The notes: a model not told the origin generated them from the letters alone. Shown: positions 51,280 to 60,966, counted from the stretch's first letter. The stretch is DNA of 64,000 nt from Stutzerimonas stutzeri (GCF_024448955.1 NZ_JAMOIH010000005.1:1-64000); one strand, 5' to 3'. Numbers and translations are program-made.

Positions 51280-51356
51280 GTCCCAGTAGCTCAATTGGAT
51301 AGAGCATCCCCCTCCTAAGGGGAAGGTTGTGAGTTCGAACCTCGCCTGGGACGCCA
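51280..51356 (+). tRNA. tRNA-Arg (CCU)
   Basis: This 77-nt tRNA has acceptor GTCCCAG with CTGGGAC, anticodon arm CCCCCTCCTAAGGGG with CCT, T-arm GAGTTCGAACCTC and encoded CCA. Confidence 0.96.
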
Positions 51357-51510
51357 GCTTTCTCCAATAGATCACGGCATCCCGGCGCCGTCTGGCCTAT
51401 CGATAAGCCGCGCCGGGATAGTTCATGATCAATCAAGGTGACGTCGGTTGAACGGCTTGTCGGAAGCCGCTCTGGCCATTTGCTCGTCTTTTCGTAACGG
51501 AGCATCTATC

Positions 51511-52257
51511 TCAGCTGAAGCGGCCGCTCGGCTGGTCGCGTCGTGCTTCGCGTTGTAGTTGGTAGACGAATCGTTCGATCTGGCGTTGCGTCAGGCCACT
51601 GATGCGATAGAAGCGCATTCCGCAAAAAGTGACATCGAGCTTTTCATCGAAAACGACATGCCGTAGTTCGGCCGCCGTTGTGATGGTGCCAAAGGGAAGC
51701 CTTGCGGAGAGGTGTTCGTACACTCGTCCCGTCTGTAGGCCACTCTGAAGGTTGCCTTGGAAGCTCAGCTTGCAGCCAGTCGCCGACATGTCCAGCACTT
51801 TACCTTCAACAGGCTTGATAGTTTTGTCGCTGAGTTCGGCAACGATAGGTTGGCCAGCCAATGAGGCACGGTACGCGTTGCGTCGTTGATGGTAGAGGAC
51901 TTGATCGGGTAGGGGTGCCCAGTAGCAGCGAGCATCTTCCAGTTCGTCTGGATGCACCGGGTGATCATTGCTCCAGGCGATGCGCACGCCTTCGTAATAG
52001 CCTTCAACCTGAAAGGCTTCCCCAGACGCCATCAGGCGCTCGCCGTCGTTGGGTATCAACTCGTCGAGTGCAATCCAGCCCTTCTCACGGTTCATTTCAA
52101 CCACATAGGTCTGATAGCGCTGGTTACGGTCAACGAATCGGACCAGTAGCGGGATGTGGTTATCCAGCAGTTGCTTCAGAGTCGCGTGGATCTCGGTTGT
52201 TGTCTTGAGGATCTGTGGGGGCTGCGGGCCTCCGTCCTCTGCAAACGGATTGGACAC
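51511..52257 (-). CDS. flgZ: PilZ/YcgR c-di-GMP flagellar brake
   Basis: The 248-residue protein has an N-terminal YcgR domain (about residues 15-115) and a C-terminal PilZ domain with the c-di-GMP motifs YHQRRNAYR and DMSATGCKLSF. Such proteins slow the flagellar motor when c-di-GMP is high. It follows flgM and flgN on the same strand, the place of flgZ in pseudomonads. Confidence 0.9.
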   Translation of the reverse strand: MSNPFAEDGGPQPPQILKTTTEIHATLKQLLDNHIPLLVRFVDRNQRYQTYVVEMNREKGWIALDELIPNDGERLMASGEAFQVEGYYEGVRIAWSNDHPVHPDELEDARCYWAPLPDQVLYHQRRNAYRASLAGQPIVAELSDKTIKPVEGKVLDMSATGCKLSFQGNLQSGLQTGRVYEHLSARLPFGTITTAAELRHVVFDEKLDVTFCGMRFYRISGLTQRQIERFVYQLQREARRDQPSGRFS

Positions 52258-52325
52258 TTAGCATTGCTCTCCGGCATGTAACGATGTCGGCCGCATAATA
52301 GCATTTTGCCTTCATTTGGCTGCGG

Positions 52326-52796
52326 TCAGGCCTGGCTAAGCGGGCGATGATTTGCTGTTCTGGCGGTCGCGCCTCGGCGATCGTAAAGATCTGGCGTCTG
52401 GTTGCTACCCTGCAGTACATGCAGCATGGCGCCTACTGCACTCTTATTGGCGCGAATAAGCTTGCCGTTGCGGTCGTTGGAATTACGGCAGGTTTCTAAA
52501 ACGCTCTCGAGCTGCTCCGCATGGGCAAGAATGTCTTCGCCTATCGCCGAGCTCGCGACAAAAGTCGCCAAGCCTTTTTTATCGGCGCTAAGCTGCGCCC
52601 TGGCAAGGGTCTGGCTGCGGAGAGCGCCATGCTGACCCAGCAGCGCCAGGAGTGTCTGCTTTTGTGTGAGCAGCTGCTCCAGGCCTGCGAGGTTGCGCTC
52701 GGCAAGTGCCTGGTACTCGGCATCGATGAGCTCAAGAAGCTTTCGGGCGGTGCCGATATCGTCAACCAGCTGTTGAAGCAATTCGGTATCTTGCAT
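52326..52796 (-). CDS. flgN: Flagellar export chaperone FlgN
   Basis: This 156-residue, mostly helical protein (LLQQLVDDIGTARKLLELID, LAGLEQLLTQKQTLLALL) fits FlgN, chaperone of the hook-associated proteins FlgK and FlgL. The C-terminal NQTPDLYDRRGAT segment is typical in Pseudomonas. It lies 43 bp after flgM. Confidence 0.9.
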   Translation of the reverse strand: MQDTELLQQLVDDIGTARKLLELIDAEYQALAERNLAGLEQLLTQKQTLLALLGQHGALRSQTLARAQLSADKKGLATFVASSAIGEDILAHAEQLESVLETCRNSNDRNGKLIRANKSAVGAMLHVLQGSNQTPDLYDRRGATARTANHRPLSQA

Positions 52797-52839
52797 AGTG
52801 GTCTCTAATGCGCTGACGCCTGGCTACCTTTTACTGGGT

Positions 52840-53172
52840 TCAACGCTGGCTTTCGAACGCTAGCAGTTTCGATGCCACTCGCTGAGGATCTACCTGATAG
52901 CTGCCATCGGCTATCGCCTGCTTGATCTGAGCGACACGCTCCTGATCGACAGAGGGTTGCTGGCCCAACTTTTCAGCAGTCTGCTGCAGACGTTGTGCTT
53001 CCGGGCTCAACTGAACGCTCTCGCCGGATACAGCCGTACTACTACTGGTGTTCTTCACCGCATCGGCAGCAGGCTGCGGAACCGTTGGCCGCTCCGTGTT
53101 CTGTACATTGCTGCTTCGCCCACTGCTCGGTGGGGTGACGGCCCCGTTGGGCCGGTTGAAATCGATAGCCAT
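52840..53172 (-). CDS. flgM: Anti-sigma28 factor FlgM
   Basis: This 110-residue protein holds FliA inactive until hook completion. It begins [15 protein letters not shown], has a disordered Ser/Thr-rich N-terminal half, and the FliA-binding C-terminal helices [20 protein letters not shown] and [18 protein letters not shown] FliA-type promoter lies directly upstream. Confidence 0.92.
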   Translation of the reverse strand: MAIDFNRPNGAVTPPSSGRSSNVQNTERPTVPQPAADAVKNTSSSTAVSGESVQLSPEAQRLQQTAEKLGQQPSVDQERVAQIKQAIADGSYQVDPQRVASKLLAFESQR

Positions 53173-53208
53173 GATCGAAACCTCGAATAAGTCAGGACGC
53201 TTGCCTGC

Positions 53209-53235
53209 TTTTCGGCAAAGCCATGGGAAACTTTA
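53209..53235 (-). promoter_or_regulatory. Sigma28 (FliA) promoter of flgM
   Basis: On the minus strand, TAAA-N15-GCCGAAAA fits the FliA consensus TAAA-N15-GCCGATAA at seven of eight -10 positions and lies 37 bp before the flgM start. Confidence 0.75.
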
Positions 53236-53276
53236 GCTTTATTTTCCCGGAGTGGCTGCGGCAGCGTCAGTCCTTC

Positions 53277-54023
53277 TCACATCGCGACTTCCACCTGACC
53301 GGGACCGACGACGCGGGCCTTGATAACGCGACCAGATCGCTGATTTTTGACCCTGATCTGACTGCCAAGTGCGCCATCGGATAAAGCTTCGCCTGGCATT
53401 CTCACATTTATTGACGAACTTTTCGCGCTGATTACGACCTGATCGCCTTTGCGCACGATTTCCGCGAGCGAAACAGCGTTAGGCGTAAGCACCTGATCGG
53501 GAAGGGCGCTGCGGGTGATTTTGTTACCGAGAACCTGGTCGTAAGCCGTCAGGTAACCCTGGGTGAGCAGGCTGACGTCCCGTTCGGCAAGAGTCACGTC
53601 GGCTTGCTCCAAGATGCTTTCGCGCGCCAGCGGCCGCCGGGCGACTATTACTTCGCGGAACAAATGGACCTGCGCGGGGACGAAAACGGACCAGGGCGCC
53701 GAGCCTTCGCAGCTGACCCGCACGGTTGTGCGGCCAACCGGTTGCGCAGGGCTTTCCAGTTTCGTAGTCAAAGGGCGATCGCAATGTGCCAGGCGCAGAC
53801 GGGGGTCGAGTCTGTTGACCTCGATCTGATGGCGGGCCTGGATTTGGCTACGCTGTAAATAGTCGGTCACCTCACGCTCAAGAAATCCGCGTGCTGCGTC
53901 GATAAGCTGTTCAGGCCTTGTTGCTGAGTCAGCAAACTGGCTCAGCCCGCATAACGCCGAAAACAGGATCGCTCGACAAAGCGCGATGCAAGGACGCCGG
54001 AAAAAAGTCATCTGTTCGTTCAT
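53277..54023 (-). CDS. flgA: Flagellar P-ring chaperone FlgA
   Basis: FlgA is a periplasmic chaperone for P-ring assembly. From MNEQMTFFRR it has 248 residues with a signal peptide, then an SAF-like domain (VIVARRPLARESILEQADVT) and the C-terminal VVISAKSSSINVRMPGEALS and VIKARVVGPGQVEV. The sigma54 promoter predicts transcription starting within a base or two of this ATG, so the internal ATG at 54011 (MTFFRRPC) may be the true start. Confidence 0.9.
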   Translation of the reverse strand: MNEQMTFFRRPCIALCRAILFSALCGLSQFADSATRPEQLIDAARGFLEREVTDYLQRSQIQARHQIEVNRLDPRLRLAHCDRPLTTKLESPAQPVGRTTVRVSCEGSAPWSVFVPAQVHLFREVIVARRPLARESILEQADVTLAERDVSLLTQGYLTAYDQVLGNKITRSALPDQVLTPNAVSLAEIVRKGDQVVISAKSSSINVRMPGEALSDGALGSQIRVKNQRSGRVIKARVVGPGQVEVAM

Positions 54024-54034
54024 GTCATGGCAGA

Positions 54035-54050
54035 AGCAAAGGGCGTGCCG
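54035..54050 (-). promoter_or_regulatory. Sigma54 promoter of flgA
   Basis: On the minus strand CGGCACGCCCTTTGCT fits TGGCACG-N4-TTGCW with GG-N10-GC spacing. The predicted start of transcription is about 54024. Confidence 0.75.
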
Positions 54051-54102
54051 GTAAATCTGCCAGATATTCTGAACACCATTTCGCAAAGCAAGAGGAACTG
54101 GC

Positions 54103-55035
54103 ATGGCCGGTGTATTGGATTCGGTTAACCAGCGTACCCAGCTGGTGGGGCAGAATCGTCTGGAGTTGCTGCTGTTCAGGCTGGATGACAAGCAGCTCTA
54201 TGGCATCAACGTGTTCAAGGTCAAAGAGGTGCTGCAGTGTCCTCGGCTCACCATCATGCCTCGGTCCAGTCCGGTTGTGCGTGGCGTGGCGAACATACGT
54301 GGCAGCACGCTTTCGATTCTCGATCTTTCCTTAGCTACCGGAAAACCTGCATTGCAGGATCTCTCCAATAGCTTCGCCATCATCGTTGAATACAACAACA
54401 AGGTGCTCGGGTTTCTGGTGCGATCGGTGGAGCGGATCGTCAACATGAACTGGGAAGCCATTCTGCCGCCGCCCAAAGGCGTCGGGCCTGATCACTATCT
54501 GACAGCCGTCACCCATGTGGATGGCCAGATGGTCGAAATCATCGACGTGGAAAAAGTGCTAGCCGAGGTGGCTCCCGTTTCGGAGGTGCTATCGGTTGGT
54601 ATCGCGGACGAGGAAACCACCAGCAAGGCGTCATCCAGCCGGGTTCTGATCGTCGATGATTCCTCGGTTGCGCGGAAACAGATAATTCGTTGTCTACAGA
54701 ATCTGGGAATCGAGGTGGTTGCACACAACGATGGCCGCCAGGCGTTGACCTACCTGCGAAAGTTGGTAGCAGACGGCAAGAAGCCATCCGAGGAATTCGT
54801 CATGATGATTTCAGACATCGAGATGCCTGAGATGGACGGCTATACGTTGACCACCGAGGTTCGTCAGGATCCGGCCATGCGGGATTTGCACATTCTGCTG
54901 CATACTTCGCTCTCCGGTGTGTTCAACCAGAGCATGGTCAAGCGAGTCGGTGCGGACGATTTTCTCGCCAAATTTCAGGCGGACGATCTGGCCAGCCGGG
55001 TGATAGAGCGAATCCGAACTACGGATAAGAACTGA
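54103..55035 (+). CDS. cheV: Chemotaxis protein CheV
   Basis: CheV is a 310-residue coupling protein: an N-terminal CheW domain (residues about 15-155, GINVFKVKEVLQCP and VVRGVANIRGSTLSILDL) and a C-terminal receiver domain with VLIVDDSSVARK and the phosphorylated Asp in MMISDIEMPEMDGY. It links receptors to CheA and may aid adaptation. It is followed by cheR, as in other pseudomonads. Confidence 0.95.
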   Translation: MAGVLDSVNQRTQLVGQNRLELLLFRLDDKQLYGINVFKVKEVLQCPRLTIMPRSSPVVRGVANIRGSTLSILDLSLATGKPALQDLSNSFAIIVEYNNKVLGFLVRSVERIVNMNWEAILPPPKGVGPDHYLTAVTHVDGQMVEIIDVEKVLAEVAPVSEVLSVGIADEETTSKASSSRVLIVDDSSVARKQIIRCLQNLGIEVVAHNDGRQALTYLRKLVADGKKPSEEFVMMISDIEMPEMDGYTLTTEVRQDPAMRDLHILLHTSLSGVFNQSMVKRVGADDFLAKFQADDLASRVIERIRTTDKN

Positions 55036-55072
55036 GGCATGTCCTCTTCAATACGACTGGTGGGCCTTATCA

Positions 55073-55897
55073 GTGTCAGGTGATCCGGATTTCGATCAGT
55101 TTCGAGTGTTCCTAGAGAAGACGTGCGGCATTCTGCTGGGTAGCAACAAGCAGTACCTCGTAACCAGCCGGCTGAACAAGCTGATGGAGCAGCAGGGGCT
55201 CAAGAGCCTTGGCGATCTGGTCAGGAAAATTCAGGCCCAGCCACGCAGCGGTCTGCGTGAGCAGGTCGTGGATGCGATGACGACCAACGAAACGCTCTGG
55301 TTTCGCGATACCTATCCATTCGAAGTGCTCAGGAGCCGGACCCTGCCGGAGCTCCTGAAAACCGCGCCGGGTCAACGCCTGCGTATATGGTCGGCTGCCT
55401 GTTCCTCGGGGCAGGAACCTTATTCGTTGTCGATGACGGTCGACGAATATGAACGCAGCAACCCCAGCCAACCTAAGTTGGCAGTTCAGATCGTCGCTAC
55501 CGAGCTGTCTGGCACCATGCTTGCTGCAAGCAAGGCTGCGGAGTACGACAGTCTGGCTATCGCGCGGGGATTGTCGAGCGAGCGCTTACAGCGTTATTTC
55601 GACGTCAAGACACCAGGCCGTTGGGTTGTCAAACCAGCGATTCGAAACCGCGTCGAGTTCCGTGTTCAGAATCTGCTCGATAGCTATGCGGTACTGGGAA
55701 AGTTCGACGTGGTGTTCTGCCGTAACGTGCTCATCTACTTTTCTGCGGATGTGAAGAAAGACATTCTTCGGCGTATTCACGCCACGCTGAAGCCGGGCGG
55801 CTATTTGTTTCTCGGGGCATCCGAGGCGCTTAACGGGCTTCCCGAGCTGTATCAGATGATTCAATGCAGTCCAGGCATCATCTATAAGGCCAAGTAG
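55073..55897 (+). CDS. cheR: Chemotaxis methyltransferase CheR
   Basis: CheR methylates receptor glutamates with S-adenosylmethionine. The 274-residue product starts at a GTG. Motifs are the N-terminal helical domain, NETLWFRDTYPFEVL, the SAM loop IWSAACSSGQEPYSLSM, FDVVFCRNVLIYF and GGYLFLGASEAL. It follows cheV by 37 bp. Confidence 0.95.
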   Translation: MSGDPDFDQFRVFLEKTCGILLGSNKQYLVTSRLNKLMEQQGLKSLGDLVRKIQAQPRSGLREQVVDAMTTNETLWFRDTYPFEVLRSRTLPELLKTAPGQRLRIWSAACSSGQEPYSLSMTVDEYERSNPSQPKLAVQIVATELSGTMLAASKAAEYDSLAIARGLSSERLQRYFDVKTPGRWVVKPAIRNRVEFRVQNLLDSYAVLGKFDVVFCRNVLIYFSADVKKDILRRIHATLKPGGYLFLGASEALNGLPELYQMIQCSPGIIYKAK

Positions 55898-56053
55898 AAC
55901 GGTCGATACCTGCAGCGTCGCAGCGAGGCGGCGGCAGAAATCTGTCGGTCATGAGTGAAGAGGCGGCAAAAACATGGAAAAGCTTTGCCGCTTTTGACGC
56001 ATCGCTCCTGATGCGTTGCTATAAATCCCTTCTAAATCAGTTGTTTATCGAAA

Positions 56054-56069
56054 TGGCATGGCCTTTGCT
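56054..56069 (+). promoter_or_regulatory. Sigma54 promoter of flgBCDE
   Basis: TGGCATGGCCTTTGCT has GG and GC ten bases apart and matches TGGCACG-N4-TTGCW at all but one position. It sits 43 bp upstream of the flgB start. Confidence 0.85.
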
Positions 56070-56111
56070 GGTGGTTTGCTAAGCAGACTGTATCCGGCAG
56101 AGGGCCAGATC

Positions 56112-56516
56112 ATGAGCATCAGTTTCGATAAAGCTCTGGGTATCCACGAAAAAGCACTCGGGTTCCGCGCTCAGCGGGCCGAGGTGCTTGCCAACAATAT
56201 TGCCAACGCCGACACGCCTAATTACAAGGCGCGTGATCTGGAGTTCGGCAGTGTTCTCGCTGCCCAGCAGAGCAAAAACCAGGGCGAGTTCGGCGTCGCT
56301 GTCACCAGCAGCAAGCACATCGCGGCGCAAGGGTTTGAGATTGCCGATCCAGGCCTTCGATTCCGCACGCCGATGCATGCTTCGCTGGATCAGAACACTG
56401 TCGATGCGCAGGTCGAGCAAGCCGCCTACGCCGAGAATGCCGTCGACTTCCAGGCAAGCTTTACCTTTCTCAACAGTAAGTTCAGGGGGCTCATGAGCGC
56501 CCTGCGTGGCGAATAA
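56112..56516 (+). CDS. flgB: Flagellar proximal rod protein FlgB
   Basis: The rod protein of 134 residues starts at MSISFDKALGIHEKALGFRA; a longer frame begins inside the sigma54 promoter and is not credible. The N-terminal rod signature AEVLANNIANADTPNYKARD and the C-terminal ENAVDFQASFTFLNSKF are present. Confidence 0.95.
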   Translation: MSISFDKALGIHEKALGFRAQRAEVLANNIANADTPNYKARDLEFGSVLAAQQSKNQGEFGVAVTSSKHIAAQGFEIADPGLRFRTPMHASLDQNTVDAQVEQAAYAENAVDFQASFTFLNSKFRGLMSALRGE

Positions 56517-56530
56517 CAGGAGCGAAGCCC

Positions 56531-56974
56531 ATGTCCCTTAGCAGCGTATTCAATATCGCCGGCAGCGGCATGAGTGCTCAAAGCACTCGCCTCAACACCA
56601 TTTCCAGCAACATCGCCAACGCCGAGACCGTCTCGTCCAGCGTCGATCAAACCTACCGCGCCCGCCATCCTGTCTTCGCGACTATGTTGCAGCAGGCCAA
56701 CGGTTCGCCAAACGGATCCCTGTTCGCCGAGCAGGATCAGGCCGGTGCCGGTGTTCAGGTACTTGGCGTGGTGGAAGACCAGAGCGAGTTGCAAGCCCGT
56801 TACGAGCCCAACCATCCGGCTGCGAATGAAGAAGGCTACGTCTATTACCCGAACGTCAACGTCGTGGAAGAAATGGCGGACATGATCTCTGCCAGTCGCT
56901 CGTTCCAGACCAACGCCGAGTTGATGAACACGGCCAAGACCATGCTGCAGAAAGTACTGACCCTGGGCCAGTAA
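56531..56974 (+). CDS. flgC: Flagellar proximal rod protein FlgC
   Basis: This rod subunit of 147 residues has the N-terminal motif MSAQSTRLNTISSNIANAET and the C-terminal NVNVVEEMADMISASRSFQT. It follows flgB by 14 bp with a CAGGAG ribosome site. Confidence 0.95.
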   Translation: MSLSSVFNIAGSGMSAQSTRLNTISSNIANAETVSSSVDQTYRARHPVFATMLQQANGSPNGSLFAEQDQAGAGVQVLGVVEDQSELQARYEPNHPAANEEGYVYYPNVNVVEEMADMISASRSFQTNAELMNTAKTMLQKVLTLGQ

Positions 56975-56992
56975 CCCTTACGAGAGATAGCC

Positions 56993-57673
56993 ATGAGCAC
57001 GACAGGCGGCGTCAGCGGTACCGGTTCGGTACTCGACCAATATCAGATCAAAGATCGCGAAGTAAAAAGCAACGATCTCGGCAAGAACGAGTTTCTCGAG
57101 CTGCTGGTAACTCAGCTGAACAACCAGAACCCTCTGGAACCTCAGGAAAACGGCGAGTTCATTGCCCAGCTGGCGCAATTCAGCACCGTAGAGGGCGTCG
57201 AGAAACTGAACTCGAGCATGGAAACCATGCTATCGGGCTATCAGTCGTCCCAGGCGCTGCAGGCGTCGTCGCTGGTCGGCCGCAAGGTGATCGTGCCCAC
57301 CGACAAAGCGGTCGTCGATACCAGCGAAACCTTCAAGGCCAGCATGGTATTGCCTACGACCAGCAGCAACGTATCGGTCAACGTTTATGACAGTGCTGGC
57401 ACGGTGGTCAACCGGATCAACATGGGCCAGCAGGAAGCCGGAAATGTTTCGTTCATGTGGGACGGCAAGGATTCGAGCGGCAATACCTTGCCGCCTGGAA
57501 CCTACCGATTCGAAGCACAAGCCACCTATCAAGGCGAGACCAAGGGTTTGTACACCTTGCTCCCTGCCAACGTAGACAGCGTCACGCTCGGACAGAACGG
57601 CGGGGAGCTGATGCTCAACCTGGCCGGTGTAGGCAGCATTGGGCTGTCCCAAGTCCAAGTCATTGGTCAGTAA
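56993..57673 (+). CDS. flgD: Flagellar hook capping protein FlgD
   Basis: FlgD is the 226-residue scaffold that caps the growing hook. The N-terminal segment NEFLELLVTQLNNQNPLEPQ is diagnostic, and a FlgD Ig-like/Tudor C-terminal part contains MWDGKDSSGNTLPPGTYRFE. It lies between flgC and flgE. Confidence 0.95.
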   Translation: MSTTGGVSGTGSVLDQYQIKDREVKSNDLGKNEFLELLVTQLNNQNPLEPQENGEFIAQLAQFSTVEGVEKLNSSMETMLSGYQSSQALQASSLVGRKVIVPTDKAVVDTSETFKASMVLPTTSSNVSVNVYDSAGTVVNRINMGQQEAGNVSFMWDGKDSSGNTLPPGTYRFEAQATYQGETKGLYTLLPANVDSVTLGQNGGELMLNLAGVGSIGLSQVQVIGQ

Positions 57674-57704
57674 CTGCCGGCACACCCGGTAACAGGAGCA
57701 ATTC

Positions 57705-59204
57705 ATGTCGTTCAATATCGGCCTTAGCGGCATGCGTGCCGCCAGCAAAGACCTCAACGTTACAGGTAACAACATCGCTAACGCCGGGACTGCTGGCTTT
57801 AAACAGTCACGTGCGGAGTTTGCTGATGTGTATGCCTCGTCTATGGGCGTAAACAAGAACTCCGTCGGGAGCGGGGTACAGCTGGCGAACATTTCCCAGC
57901 AATTTACCCAGGGCAACGTCAACTACACCGGAAATGCACTGGATCTGGCAGTTAACGGAAAGGGCTTTTTCCAGGTCAGTAACAACGGCGCAATGAGTTA
58001 CACCAGGGCCGGTTACTTCGGAACTGATCGGCAGGGGTATCTAGTAGATAACTTTGGATACAACCTTCAGGGCTATATGACTGATGCCAACGGAACACTC
58101 GGCGACACCGTTGGGAATTTGCGAATTCAGTCCGGCAGTCAGGAGCCCAAGCCAACCAGCAAGCTGGATCAAGTTTTCAATCTGAACTCTACGAGCACAA
58201 CACCAACGACTGCTCCGTTCAATGCTGCTGATCCGGCTACTTACAACTCCTCGACTTCGACCAATATCTACGATTCGCAAGGCAATGCCCATGTGCTGAC
58301 CCAATATTTCATAAAGCAGCCGAGCCCGGCCAATACTTGGGCGATGAACGTACTGGTTGACGGAAGAAACCCAAGCGGCCCGCTGGGTGATCCTGCGTCT
58401 GTCGATCTTGCGGAGCGTGCAGCGTCCAGTGCAAACACAGCCCAAGGCGTTTTTGATGCTGTCAATGCTGGATCTCCACATCCTGCTGTACTTGCGGCGG
58501 CCACGGCGGCTTTAGGCTCTGTAGATCCAGCACCCACGGCTGACACTGTTCTGCAAGCTGTAAGGAGGGCGTCGGAGTCTTTAGCTACGGCGCCGTTCAC
58601 CGCCACCTTGGCATTTAGTTCCGCAGGCAAATTACTAAGCAGCACATCCGCCGATTTTTCCTTTAATGAGGATGGCACGATGGCACTGACTAATTGGAAT
58701 CCCGCCGCATCGGACGGTGGGTCGCCAGCGGTTTGGGCTGACAACGGGGCAGATGCCAGCGCCGACGGTATTACTTTAGATTTCCGTAACGCCAGCCAGT
58801 ATTCCAGTGCCTTCGCTGTCACTAGTGTCAGCCAGGACGGCTATACCACCGGTGAGTTAGCGGGTTTGGAGATCGATGAGACGGGCCAAATTTTTGCTCG
58901 CTATACCAACGGACAGTCTAAAGTTCAGGGACAGGTAGTACTTGCCAGTTTCGCTAACGAGCAGGGCCTGACACCGGTAGGGAAGACACAGTGGGTTCAG
59001 TCTTTCGAATCTGGTGATCCAGTACGTAATCCGCCGGGTGTGGGCACTATGGGTGCTCTTCAGGCCGGCGCCTTGGAAGACTCCAACGTCGAGCTGTCGG
59101 ACCAATTGGTCAACCTCATCGTGGCGCAGCGCAACTATCAGGCGAACGCCAAGACGATCGAAACCGAAAGCGCGATCACACAGACGATCATCAATTTGCG
59201 TTGA
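57705..59204 (+). CDS. flgE: Flagellar hook protein FlgE
   Basis: The hook subunit has 499 residues. Conserved ends are [20 protein letters not shown] and [20 protein letters not shown] at the N-terminus and [20 protein letters not shown] and [15 protein letters not shown] at the C-terminus. The middle (about residues 130-390) is Ser/Thr/Ala-rich and includes an unusual Ala/Pro-rich insertion around [20 protein letters not shown]; it is more AT-rich than the ends. Confidence 0.95.
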   Translation: MSFNIGLSGMRAASKDLNVTGNNIANAGTAGFKQSRAEFADVYASSMGVNKNSVGSGVQLANISQQFTQGNVNYTGNALDLAVNGKGFFQVSNNGAMSYTRAGYFGTDRQGYLVDNFGYNLQGYMTDANGTLGDTVGNLRIQSGSQEPKPTSKLDQVFNLNSTSTTPTTAPFNAADPATYNSSTSTNIYDSQGNAHVLTQYFIKQPSPANTWAMNVLVDGRNPSGPLGDPASVDLAERAASSANTAQGVFDAVNAGSPHPAVLAAATAALGSVDPAPTADTVLQAVRRASESLATAPFTATLAFSSAGKLLSSTSADFSFNEDGTMALTNWNPAASDGGSPAVWADNGADASADGITLDFRNASQYSSAFAVTSVSQDGYTTGELAGLEIDETGQIFARYTNGQSKVQGQVVLASFANEQGLTPVGKTQWVQSFESGDPVRNPPGVGTMGALQAGALEDSNVELSDQLVNLIVAQRNYQANAKTIETESAITQTIINLR

Positions 59205-59256
59205 TGAGTCGCGGCGGCAGTCGCTGCATGGCGGAATTCTGCCGCTCCGTCTTTTC

Positions 59257-59286
59257 AAAGGCCCTTCGGGGCCTTTTCTTTTTTTA
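59257..59286 (+). terminator. Terminator after flgE
   Basis: AAAGGCCC and GGGCCTTT pair around a TTCG tetraloop and are followed by TCTTTTTTT. It separates the flgBCDE transcript from flgF. Confidence 0.92.
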
Positions 59287-59327
59287 ATAACTCTTGCAAA
59301 TCAGCGGGTTAATCCTTGGTTCGCTGT

Positions 59328-59343
59328 TGGCATGTGGATTGCT
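59328..59343 (+). promoter_or_regulatory. Sigma54 promoter of flgFGHIJ
   Basis: TGGCATGTGGATTGCT has exact GG-N10-GC spacing and lies 52 bp upstream of the flgF start, just after the flgE terminator. Confidence 0.85.
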
Positions 59344-59394
59344 TTCGAGAAGACATGGAAGGTTAAGCGTCAATTCACGCGTCTCGGAGGTTCG

Positions 59395-60135
59395 ATGGAC
59401 AAGATGCTCTATGTGGCAATGACGGGTGCGAGCCAGAACGCTCGCGCCCAGCAGGCCCATGCCAACAACCTGGCGAATATCTCGACCACCGGCTTTCGTC
59501 GTGATTTTGAGCAAGCGCGGTCGATGCAAGTGTTCGGCGACAGTTTTCCGGCACGCGTATACGCCATGACTGAACGTCCAGGCACGGATTTTAGCGCCGG
59601 CACGTTGCAGGAAACGGGGCGGGACCTGGACGTTGCCGTCGAAGGCGAGGGCTGGATCGCGGTGCAAGCGCCCGATGGCAGCGAGGCTTATGCCCGTACC
59701 GGCAGCCTCAATATCGACACGCTCGGCATGCTGCGGACCGGCGACGGTTTGCCGGTGCTCGGCAATGCCGGGCCGATTGCCGTGCCGCCGGAAGAGAAGG
59801 TGGAGATCGGCGCCGACGGGTCCATCAGCATTCGTGCGCTCGGAGAAGACCCGAACGTGGTGGTTACGGTCGACCGTCTCAAGCTAGTCAACCCCGATCC
59901 AAAGCAGTTGGAGAAGGGCACCGATGGCTTGATCCGCATGAAGGACGGCCAGCCCGTCGAGGCTGACGCCGCGGTCCGTGTGACGTCCGGTTTTCTCGAG
60001 GCGAGCAACGTCAACGCGGTGGCGGAGATGACGTCGATGCTGGCACTGTCCCGGCAGTTCGAGCTTCACGTGAAAATGATGCGCACCGCCGAAGAAGACA
60101 GTGCCGCTGCGGCCCGAGTCTTGCAACTCAGCTAG
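59395..60135 (+). CDS. flgF: Flagellar proximal rod protein FlgF
   Basis: FlgF of 246 residues starts at MDKMLYVAMTGASQNARAQQ after CGGAGGTTCG. The rod motif HANNLANISTTGFRRDF and the C-terminal NVNAVAEMTSMLALSRQFE are present. A longer open frame upstream overlaps flgE and the promoter and is not used. Confidence 0.95.
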   Translation: MDKMLYVAMTGASQNARAQQAHANNLANISTTGFRRDFEQARSMQVFGDSFPARVYAMTERPGTDFSAGTLQETGRDLDVAVEGEGWIAVQAPDGSEAYARTGSLNIDTLGMLRTGDGLPVLGNAGPIAVPPEEKVEIGADGSISIRALGEDPNVVVTVDRLKLVNPDPKQLEKGTDGLIRMKDGQPVEADAAVRVTSGFLEASNVNAVAEMTSMLALSRQFELHVKMMRTAEEDSAAAARVLQLS

Positions 60136-60180
60136 TAAACAACGCGCTGCGCCCGAATTCCGGCGTACGAGGAGAAGAAC

Positions 60181-60966
60181 ATGCTTCCAGCACTGTGGGT
60201 GAGTAAGACGGGTTTGTCCGCCCAGGACATGAACCTGACGACCATTTCCAACAACCTGGCCAACGTTTCCACCACGGGCTTCAAGAAAGACCGCGCCGAG
60301 TTTCAGGATTTGCTTTACCAGATCCGTCGGCAGCCGGGTGGTCAGTCCACTCAGGACAGCGAGCTTCCGTCCGGCCTGCAGCTGGGTACCGGTGTGCGTA
60401 TCGTCGGCACGCAGAAGCAGTTCACCGCCGGCAGCCTGCAGACTACCGAGCAGCCGCTGGACATGGCGGTCAACGGCCGTGGCTTCTTTCAGGTCCTGCT
60501 GCCCGACGGCACCGTGTCCTACACCCGTGACGGTAGCTTCCATCTGAACGCCGACGGCCAGATCGTGACCGCCAACGGTTATGCGCTGGAGCCGGCGATC
60601 GTCGTACCGCCGGAAACCCAAAGCTTCACCGTGGGCGAGGACGGCACCGTTTCCGTCACCACCCTCGGCAACCCGGCGCCGCAAATCATCGGCAACCTGC
60701 AGACCGCCGACTTCGTCAACCCGGCAGGCCTACAGGCGATGGGTAGCAACCTGTTCCTGGAAACCGCCGCCAGCGGTGCGCCGCAGGTCAGCACGCCCGG
60801 CCTGAACGGACTGGGCACGGTGCTGCAGAACACGCTGGAAAACTCCAACGTCAGCGTCGTCGAGGAGCTGGTGAACATGATCACCACTCAGCGCGCCTAC
60901 GAGATGAACTCGAAAGTCATCTCCACGGCCGATCAGATGCTGTCCTTCGTTACCCAGCAGCTGTAA
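60181..60966 (+). CDS. flgG: Flagellar distal rod protein FlgG
   Basis: This 261-residue distal rod subunit begins [20 protein letters not shown] and carries [20 protein letters not shown] at the N-terminus and [20 protein letters not shown] near the C-terminus. GAGGAGAAGAAC gives a strong ribosome site. Confidence 0.96.
   Translation: MLPALWVSKTGLSAQDMNLTTISNNLANVSTTGFKKDRAEFQDLLYQIRRQPGGQSTQDSELPSGLQLGTGVRIVGTQKQFTAGSLQTTEQPLDMAVNGRGFFQVLLPDGTVSYTRDGSFHLNADGQIVTANGYALEPAIVVPPETQSFTVGEDGTVSVTTLGNPAPQIIGNLQTADFVNPAGLQAMGSNLFLETAASGAPQVSTPGLNGLGTVLQNTLENSNVSVVEELVNMITTQRAYEMNSKVISTADQMLSFVTQQL

Noticed and set aside
59014..59394. Upstream extension of flgF
   Set aside because: It crosses the flgE end, a terminator and a sigma54 promoter; the canonical FlgF N-terminus is at 59395.
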